Below are positions 20,825 through 30,470 of a DNA stretch of 64,000 bases, one piece after another. The DNA is taken from positions 1,798,001 to 1,862,000 of the forward strand of contig NW_026944390.1 of the NCBI RefSeq assembly GCF_033439725.1, given 5' to 3'. Position 1 is the first letter of the stretch, and every line of letters starts with the position of its first letter. This stretch comes from Neurospora tetraspora. Lineage: Eukaryota; Ascomycota; Sordariomycetes; Sordariales; Sordariaceae. The position numbers and the translations under genes were made by a program. The notes below the pieces were generated by a model. It had not been told where the DNA came from, did no database searches, and worked only from the letters and a program-made list of their open reading frames with translations.

Positions 20825-23651
20825 CTACTTTGGAAACCACTTAGCACGACGATCGGCGTAATATTTTGATGCGAATCGGCCCACAATTTTGATTCGAATC
20901 GGCCGTTTTTGCGGTTCAGGTTTGTCGTTGACAGTTTCCAGCTTGGGTGACACTGACACGCCATCTTCACTTGTGTCACTTGTGTCGCTCGTGGACTCCG
21001 GAGGGGTAACATAACCACTTCCTCCTCCTCCTTCTTCCTGAGCCGGTTTATCACTACTTCCGGCCCCATATCCATTCCCATTCCCATTTCCATTTCCATT
21101 TCCAGCCCCAGTTCCAGTTTCAGTTTTAGTTCCAATTCCACCACCCCCATCTTGAACCACTGCCGATACCTTCCCATCAGCAGCCACGCAGCCGCCGCTC
21201 TACGACTGAGGGCTAGCAGCACCACTTCCTCCTCCACCTTGAGCGGGTCCCGTCTTGCGCCTGATGAGCTTGTCGGGACCCAAGTAACCAAAGCGCTTGA
21301 CCATACCAAGCCACTCCGCCTTGGTGGACAGGTGGGGCTTGGAGCGGTTGGGCGTCGCGTCGATGCGGTGGCTGAAGGGCTTCATGAGCACGGCCAGAGC
21401 GACGCCGTTGGGGTACTGGTCGATGGCGGCCATGACCTCCTCGGGCTTGATGAAGTCGTTGGGCGGGGCGGCGCCGCCCGAGGTGGGTGGCGGGGAGCCG
21501 CTGGGGGAGCCTGGGGGGTGAGCATGTTAGTGAGGTGTTAAGGCGGATTGGGGTGTGTAGGGGGATTGAAAGAAGGTGCTGGGGATGGCAATTGTAGTAG
21601 AAAAATGGATATTGTCGTGGGAAAATATGGGATATGTCTGTTGTACTACAACATTATGGTTTCTTCAGAGCAAGGAGACTTGAAGCCATAGGGAGGGTGA
21701 CAATTAGATCGGAAGAGGGTTGGTGACTCAAGTTAGAAGCCCCTATGACGAAAGCATGTTTGCTTTCAAGGAACCAAGTCACCAGCGTGAATGATTGTCA
21801 TACAGTAAGGAGAAAAGTGTCACGAGGGGAGGGAAATGCAATCAGCAACGGATAACGGCGTCTCTTACCTGGCTGAGGAGGGCTACCGGGCCTGGAATTG
21901 GGCACCATACCACCAAGCGTCGTCTGCTTGATCTGGGGCCTGCTGCTCTTCGCGCCACCGTCAGACATCTCGCCATCACTGGTGGCGCCCTTGGGACGTC
22001 CAGGCAGGGGAGTATTCGACCGGCTCTGGCCCATGGACGTCGTGCCCTTGTTGGCGGCGAGCTTGGCCTTCTTCCGGTTCGATTCGGCTTCACTAGATTC
22101 CGACAGGTTGGGCGACCCAGCACGCTTCAACTTGTTCTTCTTTGCAGAATCGGGGGCCTTTTGCTTGCCCGTCGGCGTCGCGGTACCCTTGCTGTTGGTG
22201 CCCGAAGCGCCATCCTTCTTATCTTCTTCCTTGATCTCCTCCCCTTCCTTCTTCTCCTCGTGCTCATCTTCAGATTCCTCTGAATCGGCAAAGGGGTTGT
22301 CCGACTCCCTCTCGGAGTCTGAGCCTGCATCGTAGTCCATGGCATGCTCCAACTTGACCAAACGCTTGACGACTTCCTTGCCGGTTTTCTTCAGCCTGCG
22401 CTTCTCCAACTCGCGCTCCCTCTCTTCCTCGTCGACCTTGCTCTGATCACCCTCACCGAACAAGTTAGCCGCAGCTTGCTCGCGACGAACACGCTCCTTG
22501 GCCTCCTTGGCATCCTCATCCTCTGCCTCGAAACCGGGGGTCTCATCGTCGTCCTGGAACTCGTCGCCCGACATGTCGAGCTCGTAATCGTCCCGTCTCT
22601 CGGATTTGGGAGCAGCCCTCGATGTGTAGCTCTCCGTCTTGACACGCGCACGCCCACCAAGGAACATCCTGGTATCGGCCTTCTCCTTTTGAGTCAGCTC
22701 CCTCTCCCTGTCGCGCATGACCCAGCGCTTGACGTCCTTGTTCTGCTTCATCATGTTCTCGGCGTCGTCCAGGGACAAAACGTTGAACTTTGGCTTCTCG
22801 TGGAAGGCATACCAACGGGTCAGGGGAATCATTTGGAATTTCTGGTCTTGGGTCTGGACGAGAGCACAGTTGACTTCTGACAGACCGGCGACGTAGTGTC
22901 CGACCCAGACGCCCGACTTGCCCTCGGCATCTTCGAGGTGCCATGGGAGTGTTTCCTGGTATCGCAGATCCAATGCTTTCTTGTGTTCCTCGGAGTGCTT
23001 TCCGTGGAAAACGTGGGTCTTCATGCTCTTGTCCTTCTTCTGCGGCTTGTTTGGCTCATTCGGCTTCATGACGGGAGCGATCTTGGCTTGATCAAGTGCA
23101 CGTTGGGCTTCCTTGGCCTCCTTTTCCTGGCGAATACGCTCAGCCTCTGCATCGTCCATGGGCACATCCTCCATCTCTTCCTTGAGCGCCATGCGGTGGG
23201 CAGGCGGCAGACGGGGGTCCCGGCGTTGCAAAGTGACCGGGCGGGGAAACTGGTCCTGGTCGGTTACGTCCAGGTTGCCGTGCTTGTTGTTGAGCTGCAT
23301 GACGTGAAATCGCAACTCCATGAGCTGCTTTTTCGTTGTGATCAAGGGGAACTCCTCGACATAACCCTGTGCCTGTTCGCTCCATTTCCCCGGGTTCATG
23401 GACCTCTTCCTCTTGTGGTCCATGGCCTTGACTTCGAGCTGGCGGAGAGACCTGTTCTGGCCGGCGTTTTCCGAAGCGCGAGATCTGGCCTCCCAGTCGG
23501 CAGGTCGACGTGCCATTGGGGGTTTCGGAAGGGTTTTCTTTCTGGCCACGAGGGGATCGGCATTGGCCTTTTTGCGGATGATTTTCTTGGGTGGTTGTGT
23601 CCCATTGGGAGTAACGCCAGTGGGAGGCGCGCCGGCTGGGGGAGCACTCAT
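20825..23651 (-). CDS. tfg1: TFIIF large subunit (RAP74/Tfg1), 697 or 796 aa by alternative splicing
   Basis: Exon 1 is 21869-23651 (ATG at 23651, MSAPPAGAPPTG). Exon 2 begins at 21510. The N-terminal TFIIF dimerisation region contains VWVGHYVAGLSEVNCALVQ and IPLTRWYAFHEKPKF; a long acidic/basic middle follows (SDSERESDNPFADSEESED). Exon 2 holds the C-terminal winged helix: PPNDFIKPEEVMAAIDQYP and KAEWLGMVKRFGYLGPDKL. If exon 2 is not spliced again it stops at TAG 21200-21202 (697 aa). A 78-base, in-frame GTGGAG...GGCAG intron at 21160-21237, with a GCTGAT branch-type site, would remove that TAG and continue to 20825 (796 aa), adding a Gly/Asn-rich linker and a tail with KRPIRIKIVGR. TFIIF helps RNA polymerase II bind promoters and start transcription in the nucleus. 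Function is firm; which 3' structure is used is not. Confidence 0.9.
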
Positions 23652-25105
23652 GTTGATTGTTCGGTGGGATGCACTTTGAGGTTCGTGGGAGATGTGATTC
23701 GGAGAGCGCGAGAGGACGTTCGCGACCAAGGTCGGGGGTTGGAATTGAAGTTGTTGGCTGCCTAGACTCGGTCGTACGTCATGCAAATCTAGGTCGACCT
23801 GGCTTTGATCGGCAGTTGTTGCAAATTCGCGATTGGCGCGCTTTCACTTGAGGGAGAGATGATACGGAAAGTCGAGATTCGGCGTCAAAATAACGTGGTG
23901 CTGAAAATTATGTCGTTGTTCCCTGGTCGGAGGGGAAGATGGCGTGAGTAAAGAGGGTGGGTTGGGAAATCGTAAGGTAGTTGTGGTTGAGGTTCGAGGT
24001 CGAAGTCGAAGTCCAAATACAGGCAGTCGCGCTAGAAGTGGCACTGAAAGAGCTGCCCTGTGAGACGTGTTGGTTCTGGGGAAAATGCGGAGGAAAACCT
24101 AGAGGAAAAGGCGTGCCAGGCCCAGCTAAATACTCTGCAAATGGAAATTCGGGATGGGATGCACCGCCGGCAGGATGTGTATTAAATAAATGCAACGGAC
24201 CTCCGTAGTCCTTCGGCGTGTGAGCATCCGTTGGATTAGGTTATTTATCACACAACCTGCCCGCCTATTTTGGGCCCATTCGCCGAGAGCCTCAAATCTC
24301 CAGACAAAGCCAGAGGAGTGGGGCCTTGAAAGCATTCTAGCCAATCACAAGTCAAGACAACTTGAAAATGACCAATGAAATGACCGGAAACGTCAAGCTG
24401 CTCAGCCTCTCCACACCTACGTAACTGGTGATCTAGAAGTCTAGTTATTTAGCACTTCACTTCCAGGTTTCACTAGTCGCATATGCCAAAGATTGGGTGC
24501 ATCGCGTGCTGTTCCTGCCCGTTGCTTGCTGCCGTCGGGTGTCACAGTCGGAACAATCTGTTTGTGGACGACATAGCCGGCATCTTCAAGCAAACAGAGT
24601 GAGAAGCATGACGCGACTTTACACGATTCAGCAACACCATTTTCAATAGCCCAAGTTTAGGAAATAAGTCCAACTCCAGGGCATCAGGGCTACATCGCCG
24701 CCTCCACTGGCCCCATCTCAGCGCTGCGGTACATGCTGTAAGGTACCTTTTGTCACTCCATATTCCATGCCACTGCCCTGAAGCCTGAAGTGGAATTTCA
24801 GAAGAGTCAAAGACGAGACGTGTTGCTTTTCAACTCGCGCCTCCCTTTCTTCAGTGTTCCTGAATTAGTCTGAGGCCAGCTGGTAAATATACGATAGTTT
24901 GGCTGACCAATCTTCACAACCTAAAGTGGCCGGGCATCTCCAACATCACTGCGGGCTTCTCTCAGCCACCACATTCACTTCATCACACCATCAACAACAC
25001 CTGACTGCTCTTCCCTGTACGCATGCATCCTACTCGCCTGGCCATACTAAAAAAAAAAGGTGGAAGTTTAGGGGTCGTCTTGTTTCTCAGGTCATCACCA
25101 CCGCA
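23652..25105. other. Divergent promoter region, TFIIF-alpha and Cid1-type gene
   Basis: Outward transcription on both sides. An acceptor-like TTTCTCAG at 25083-25090 just before the Cid1-type start codon suggests an intron in its 5' leader. No other gene supported. Confidence 0.45.
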
Positions 25106-28100
25106 ATGGAGCAAGGACAGGGAGGTCGGGGACCAGGTCTTGAGGATCGCCTGAGGAATATGATCCTCACCAACTCCAACGACCCAGAACCCCAAGTCGA
25201 AAACGCCCCCAGCGGTTCATCCCCTCCACAACCCCGGAAGCGTCTCAACCAGGCCCAGCGCCGTCAGATGTCCGCTCAGTTAAACATCGCCATTGACCCT
25301 CGTGCTCAACCATCTGAGCCTGCCGGACCACAACAAGCCTCGAGAGGGTTTGCGCCTCAACCAGGACCTCCGGCCGGACATCAACCTGGACAGCGATTTG
25401 GACACCAAGTTGAACATCAGGCTGGCCGTCAACCTGGTCCGTATGGTAATGGAGGCCGTTATAGGAATCAAAGACCTCAGTCAGGACCACAACCAGCAGG
25501 TTATCATCACCAGCAGGCTGGCCCTAGAGCCCACCAGCCGAACCCGCCTCATACGGGTAACCAAGTTCCAGTGCAGCCTCAGGGACACCCACAACCCAGG
25601 CATCACCCTTCCCGCTCTTACCATGGCCCAGGGCCCCAGCACTTGGACCGTACTACCAACTGGCGACAGCCTCTCCATTCCGGTCCCAACCCCGGCACGG
25701 CACACCACACCCCCCAAGGATCCTTCGATGGTCCAGCGCCCAGAAATCCCAGAGGGGGGGCGCTTTGGAACCCCGGCAGGCAACCCCAGGTCCGACCGGA
25801 ACAGCTCAAGGCACAAACCGACTTGCTTGAGGGTCTATGCGCGACCATCATCGCGAATGCCCAGATCGAATACGACGACATCGTTAAGAACGAGACCTTC
25901 CGCCAAAAGATCGAGGCACTTGCCCAGGCCGTCATCACCCAGTACGAGCAGAGCCAGAACGGCTTCTACGACTTCCCTCCCCAGAGCGTCCAGCTCCGGT
26001 GCTTTGGCAGTCTTGCTTCTGGCTTTGCTACCAAGGCTGCTGATATGGACTTGGGTCTCTTGTCGCCTCTCTCACGCCTGCAGCCAGATGCGCCAGGCTC
26101 TCCGATCCCTCGGCTGATTGAGAAGGCGTTTCTCGAAGTTGGGCTTGCCGCTCGCCTGCTGTCAAAGACCAGAGTGCCCATCATCAAAGTCTGCGAGAAG
26201 CCGCCAAAGAGCTTGTATGATGATCTGGTGGAGGAGCACCTTAAGGGGGAGAAGGGAATGTCAGATAAGGGAGAAGAAGAAGAAGAGAACGACGAGCCGG
26301 AACAGGATGTGGCCGAAGATGCCGAGCATCAAGCTGATGAGCCGGCAGGCGGTCATGCATCTGCAGCGGATAAGAAGCAGCAGAAAGATCATGCACAAGA
26401 TCAACCCGAGAAACAGCGTCATGACGAAGAGGGCGAAGCATACGACCACAGGACCGACAAGAAAGGACTGAAGTTCTACCAATCCTCGAACCAAACCCTC
26501 AATTCGTATTACGGAACCGCAAAAGGTTACCTGAGAAGTGTGGGCGGACGCGATCTAACCAACTCGACGATCAACAACTTTTCCCCAGCCGATATCCAAA
26601 AGCTAAACCAAGTCTGCCTCGCGTTCGTCGAGGGGCTTGAGGATCACCAGCTGCGCGACCGCCTGTTAAGATACCAGTCCTTGAACCTCTACGACCTCGA
26701 ATATCGAGACGACCGGCCCCGCACCCTCCAGGGCGTGTACACGCAAGTCGAGGGCGAGCAAATGGTCATGATGTGGGAGTCTCGCCAAATCACCGAAAAG
26801 GGCTCGGATAAGGAAGTGCGAGGCCAGATGTGCGTGAACAGGTGGAAGACCCTACAGGACCATCCCGACTGCGGCGCCGATCCTTTGGGATATGACAGGG
26901 ACTTGAAGCGGGCAGTTGATCAACTGCGAATGCTCCCTTCCATCCAGCTCATGCTGTTGTCGCAGCAGCAGTACGAATCAACTGTGCAGTACTGCGCCAG
27001 GACGGAGCAGTTGCTGGTTGACTTGGTTGGAGATGACACGTCTGATGGTGCGAATGACGCGATTACTCTCATAACCCAACGCTACATCGATGGTATCAAG
27101 AACGAGGCCATACGGGAGGCAGTCAAGGAATTCGCGGAAAGTTTCGGATATTCCGATTTCCAAGCGATCGGAAAGAGACATATCAGTTATCAGCTCGCTC
27201 ATGACCTGGAGATGTGTCTCGGGAGAAAACTCTATCCCAAGGACACAGAAGACAAAGTCAACTCCTACATCGCCTTCCTTCGGGGACCTATAGTGAGGTC
27301 CCTGGTTGAGCCCTTCGAGTGCGACTTCGAGACTCCTCTGTCCCCAGACCTGATCGAAACCATCTCCCAGATCCGCTCAATCGGCGACCCATCAACCATG
27401 GGCCCTAACCAACCCCGCGATCCCTACCGCGACCGCTTCGAGTTTCCCAAGTCCGGCGTGGGAATTCAATGCGACATCAACTTCTCTGCTCACCTCGCCA
27501 TGCACAACACCCACCTTCTTCGCTGTTACTCATCCTGCGACCCGCGCGTCCGGCCCATGGTTCTCTTCGTCAAGCATTGGGCTAAAGTCCGCGGCATCAA
27601 CTCCCCTTACCGCGGCACCCTCAGCAGCTACGGCTACGTTCTAATGGTACTACACTACCTGATCAACGTCGTTAAGCCCTTCGTCTGTCCGAACCTGCAA
27701 CAGCTCGCCCCGCCGCTCCCGCCCGATCTCACGCCCGAGCAGCTCGAAGACGCTGCCTTTTGCAAGGGAAAGAATGTGCATTTCTGGCGCGATGACCAGG
27801 AGATTCAACGTCTGGCGGCCATGGGCATGATCAACCAGAACCGGGACTCCATCGGCCATCTCCTTCGCGGGTTCTTCGAGTACTACGCCCAGAACGGTTC
27901 ATTGTCTACGTTGCCTGGCAGAGGCTTCGACTGGGGAAGGGATGTCATCAGCCTTCGCATGCAGGGAGGGATCCTTAGTAAACAAGAAAAGGGGTGGACG
28001 GGTGCTAAGACGGTGTTGGAGTCGACGCCTGGTGTGCCGTCTACTGCTGCTCCGTCGGCGCAGCAGCTACAACAGCCTCAACAACGGGCTGTTCCGCTTG

Positions 28101-28636
28101 CTGGCGCTCCTGGTATGGCGCCTCCTCCTGGTCTTGCCCCTCCACCAGGATTCCCAGCCCAGCCTCAAATGGCAGGACCAGCACCTCCCCCGGCCCCTCC
28201 CGCTCCTACGACCGAACAACCCGCCCCGGACTCTTCTACCGAGCAACATCAACAACCCAAACCAGAAGTAGAACTCAAAGAAGTCCGCTACCGCTACCTC
28301 TTCGCCATCGAAGACCCCTTCGAGCTCGACCACAACGTCGCCCGCACTGTCACGCACAGTGGCATCGTCGCTATTCGGGACGAGTTCAGGAGGGCTTGGA
28401 GGATCATTAGAAATGCTGGGAGACTGCAGGTACAGGGACATCAAGGATACCAGGGACAGGGACAGCAGATTAGAGGTGGCGAGATGCCAGTGTCTGAAGA
28501 AGAGAATCTACTGGAGGATGTGCTGGAGGCTGGGAAAAAGAAGCAGAGGGAGGAGTTTGATGAGTTGTTGGATGGGTTGCATGGGAGGGTTTGGAGGGGG
28601 GAGGGTGTTGTCGGGGGTGGTAGTGGTGATGCTTGA
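25106..28636 (+). CDS. Non-canonical poly(A)/poly(U) polymerase, Cid1-type nucleotidyltransferase, 1176 aa
   Basis: One open frame from ATG 25106 (MEQGQGGRGPGLEDRLRNMI) to TGA 28636. The first 230 residues are Pro/Gln/His-rich. The catalytic start is FGSLASGFATKAADMDLGLL (GS at ~300, DxD at ~312). The third catalytic Asp is in IQCDINFSAHLAMHN near residue 789. The PAP-associated domain follows (SSYGYVLMVLHYL at ~841, SIGHLLRGFFEYYA) and HSGIVAIRDEFRRAWRII near the end. Between the DxD and the third Asp lies about 475 residues, including an acidic segment (EEEENDEPEQDV), an unusual length for Cid1/TRF enzymes. A Pro-rich linker occurs near residue 1000. The protein likely adds nucleotides to RNA 3' ends; A or U preference cannot be told. 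Upstream non-ATG frame to 24899 is probably leader. Confidence 0.85.
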   Translation: MEQGQGGRGPGLEDRLRNMILTNSNDPEPQVENAPSGSSPPQPRKRLNQAQRRQMSAQLNIAIDPRAQPSEPAGPQQASRGFAPQPGPPAGHQPGQRFGHQVEHQAGRQPGPYGNGGRYRNQRPQSGPQPAGYHHQQAGPRAHQPNPPHTGNQVPVQPQGHPQPRHHPSRSYHGPGPQHLDRTTNWRQPLHSGPNPGTAHHTPQGSFDGPAPRNPRGGALWNPGRQPQVRPEQLKAQTDLLEGLCATIIANAQIEYDDIVKNETFRQKIEALAQAVITQYEQSQNGFYDFPPQSVQLRCFGSLASGFATKAADMDLGLLSPLSRLQPDAPGSPIPRLIEKAFLEVGLAARLLSKTRVPIIKVCEKPPKSLYDDLVEEHLKGEKGMSDKGEEEEENDEPEQDVAEDAEHQADEPAGGHASAADKKQQKDHAQDQPEKQRHDEEGEAYDHRTDKKGLKFYQSSNQTLNSYYGTAKGYLRSVGGRDLTNSTINNFSPADIQKLNQVCLAFVEGLEDHQLRDRLLRYQSLNLYDLEYRDDRPRTLQGVYTQVEGEQMVMMWESRQITEKGSDKEVRGQMCVNRWKTLQDHPDCGADPLGYDRDLKRAVDQLRMLPSIQLMLLSQQQYESTVQYCARTEQLLVDLVGDDTSDGANDAITLITQRYIDGIKNEAIREAVKEFAESFGYSDFQAIGKRHISYQLAHDLEMCLGRKLYPKDTEDKVNSYIAFLRGPIVRSLVEPFECDFETPLSPDLIETISQIRSIGDPSTMGPNQPRDPYRDRFEFPKSGVGIQCDINFSAHLAMHNTHLLRCYSSCDPRVRPMVLFVKHWAKVRGINSPYRGTLSSYGYVLMVLHYLINVVKPFVCPNLQQLAPPLPPDLTPEQLEDAAFCKGKNVHFWRDDQEIQRLAAMGMINQNRDSIGHLLRGFFEYYAQNGSLSTLPGRGFDWGRDVISLRMQGGILSKQEKGWTGAKTVLESTPGVPSTAAPSAQQLQQPQQRAVPLAGAPGMAPPPGLAPPPGFPAQPQMAGPAPPPAPPAPTTEQPAPDSSTEQHQQPKPEVELKEVRYRYLFAIEDPFELDHNVARTVTHSGIVAIRDEFRRAWRIIRNAGRLQVQGHQGYQGQGQQIRGGEMPVSEEENLLEDVLEAGKKKQREEFDELLDGLHGRVWRGEGVVGGGSGDA

Positions 28637-29870
28637 AGGTGTTTGCAAAACTATTGAGTGTGCATTCTGTTATTCTACGCTTTAAATAAGTGGTTCTTGT
28701 GGATAGCTCAAAACTTGCTTGTCACGGCAGTGTCTGGATATTGTTTGAGTATCATCATGTTTGATAGAAAAGCGGTATGCTGCAGAAAGACATTGTGTGT
28801 TGTTGTATGATAGACGTGGAGTTCTGGAAGGGAAGAGAAAAGAAAGGGAAGAGAAAAGTACATCAGACCTGCCTCCTTGGGCGTTTTTTTCTCAGGGTCC
28901 ATCCAGTGTTTGGGTCTCTTTGAGTGATCGCTGTCTTGTCCGGAAAACCGGGATATGATAAGGAAGGCACGCTATAGAAGCAGCGGGCGGGAAACAAGAA
29001 GAACATGGAGGGATATTTTGTAGTAGGAAGGAGGGAAGTGGTTACCCTTGTCCTCAAGGAAAGAGTTACTCGCCTCATTGCAGCATGCCCCCTCAGTTGT
29101 TCCCGCCTTGTCCCTTCGGTTCTTGGTCGATGATACCTACCTCATTATGCAATGGCAAGTCCCACCACCGGTTGACTTACTTTTACCACAACGAGACTCC
29201 TTTGATGCTGTCACGAATGACGCTTTCCTTCCGCTTCTTCACATCATCACTCATGTCTGCTCCCACTTTCTACCTCTATCCATCACCTGTCTTTTGTTGG
29301 ATGCTTGAATCTCAACTTGGAAGATGGCAGCTTTGCTCGGATATTATGGCCGGCTTCCTGAGGAAGGAGCGCCTTGGGTTCTCTTTCTTTTCTTTCAGAT
29401 CTTGTGGCTTTCGCGTTGGTCGACCCCCGGGCCACAGCGTTTTGCAATTGCAACATCGACTTTTCAACAAGCTCATTTTTCTGCCTTATTTGCGATCGCC
29501 ATCATTTGTTGTTCTGACGTGAACCCAACTAAGACACGCAAAGCCCCTGAAGCTCCAGCGTTTCCTTCCCTGCCACTTCGTCTTTCTGGCTCGAACCGAA
29601 AACTCCGACTTCACAACAGATCCAATCGACATCAGGGAGCTTTTCCCTCGTCGACGAATTATATTAAGGCAATCGGACTATAACAAAACTTGAGTTAGAG
29701 CGCTATTCCGACTATTCATATCAACTCAGCCTGGCATCTTGGACAGCCTGTTCGTTGACCAGTTGTTGCAGCCAGTTATCTTCACTTTGTCGAACGCCCG
29801 ATCACGATGTCTCCCTCGGCACACTGTCTCCTTTGCTCTCAAGGAGCCCCTAAGGTTGTGTTCGTTCCCG
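28637..29870. other. Intergenic, no gene supported
   Basis: Holds the 3' UTR of the nucleotidyltransferase and unremarkable sequence up to the repeat island. Two overlapping plus frames (29085-29522, 29324-29683) have no motif and compete with each other; I do not call them. Confidence 0.4.
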
Positions 29871-29893
29871 GCTGTAGTACGGTAGAGGAGGCC

Positions 29894-29955
29894 TTGCATT
29901 ACCGTACATAACCCGCAGCTGCACTCCCTGTACGGTAATGCAACGGTAATGCAAG
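29894..29955. repeat. Perfect 14-bp inverted repeat plus a further direct copy
   Basis: TTGCATTACCGTAC at 29894-29907 is matched by its complement GTACGGTAATGCAA at 29930-29943, and CGGTAATGCAAG follows at 29944-29955. The spacer is 22 bases. It marks the left edge of the repeat island. Confidence 0.8.
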
Positions 29956-29959
29956 CCAA

Positions 29960-30470
29960 AGATTCTTATTGAAGCTCCTTACTGCTCTGTGTTCGTTGGT
30001 ACTGGGCTGTAAGAGGGCTGTTAAGTATGGGAGCGCTGTATTTATAGGGGGTTTTCGGGGCGGTGGTGCGCTGAGGAGTAGGTTTTTTACCGCCTTATAC
30101 ATGGGGTCTAGGACTGTTAAAAATGTTAAAAATCCGGCCATTTCAGTAAGGAATCTGGGCCTCTGATTGGTCAGATGCATGCCTTGTATGGATTTGGGGT
30201 AATGCAGCGACTTGCATATTTTTACTGAAATCCAGCCGAACACAAAAAGTGCAGCTGTAAGACTGCACCTTACAGCTACCAAAACTGGGTTTCCCTACCG
30301 TACTCGTCGGTTAGGTATGGAGTCCACCCTCTGGGGGTCTCGCTTACAGCTAGCCAACCGACTTTCATTGTCCCTTTAAGAATCGGATTTTTTATATGTA
30401 ACGTACAAGCTCTATAATGGTCAAAATCTTCAACAATCCATTTCTCTACCAAAACACAAGCAAAAAAGAT
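29960..30470. mobile_element. Possible edge of a transposable element with TTACAGC/GCTGTAA motifs
   Basis: The motif TTACAGC or its complement recurs at about 30006, 30254, 30270 and 30342, on both strands. Clusters of short sub-terminal motifs near an element end are typical of some DNA transposons (for example hAT type). No transposase is visible, so the class is a guess. The base composition here is normal, unlike the block to the right. Confidence 0.3.

Noticed and set aside
21200-21433. Separate small gene beginning MAAIDQYPNG
   Set aside because: The upstream exon and CCCCAG acceptor join it in frame to TFIIF-alpha; it is that protein's winged helix.
29085-29683. Two overlapping plus-strand frames of 145 and 119 codons
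   Set aside because: They occupy the same DNA in different phases, carry no motif and lie next to a repeat island.
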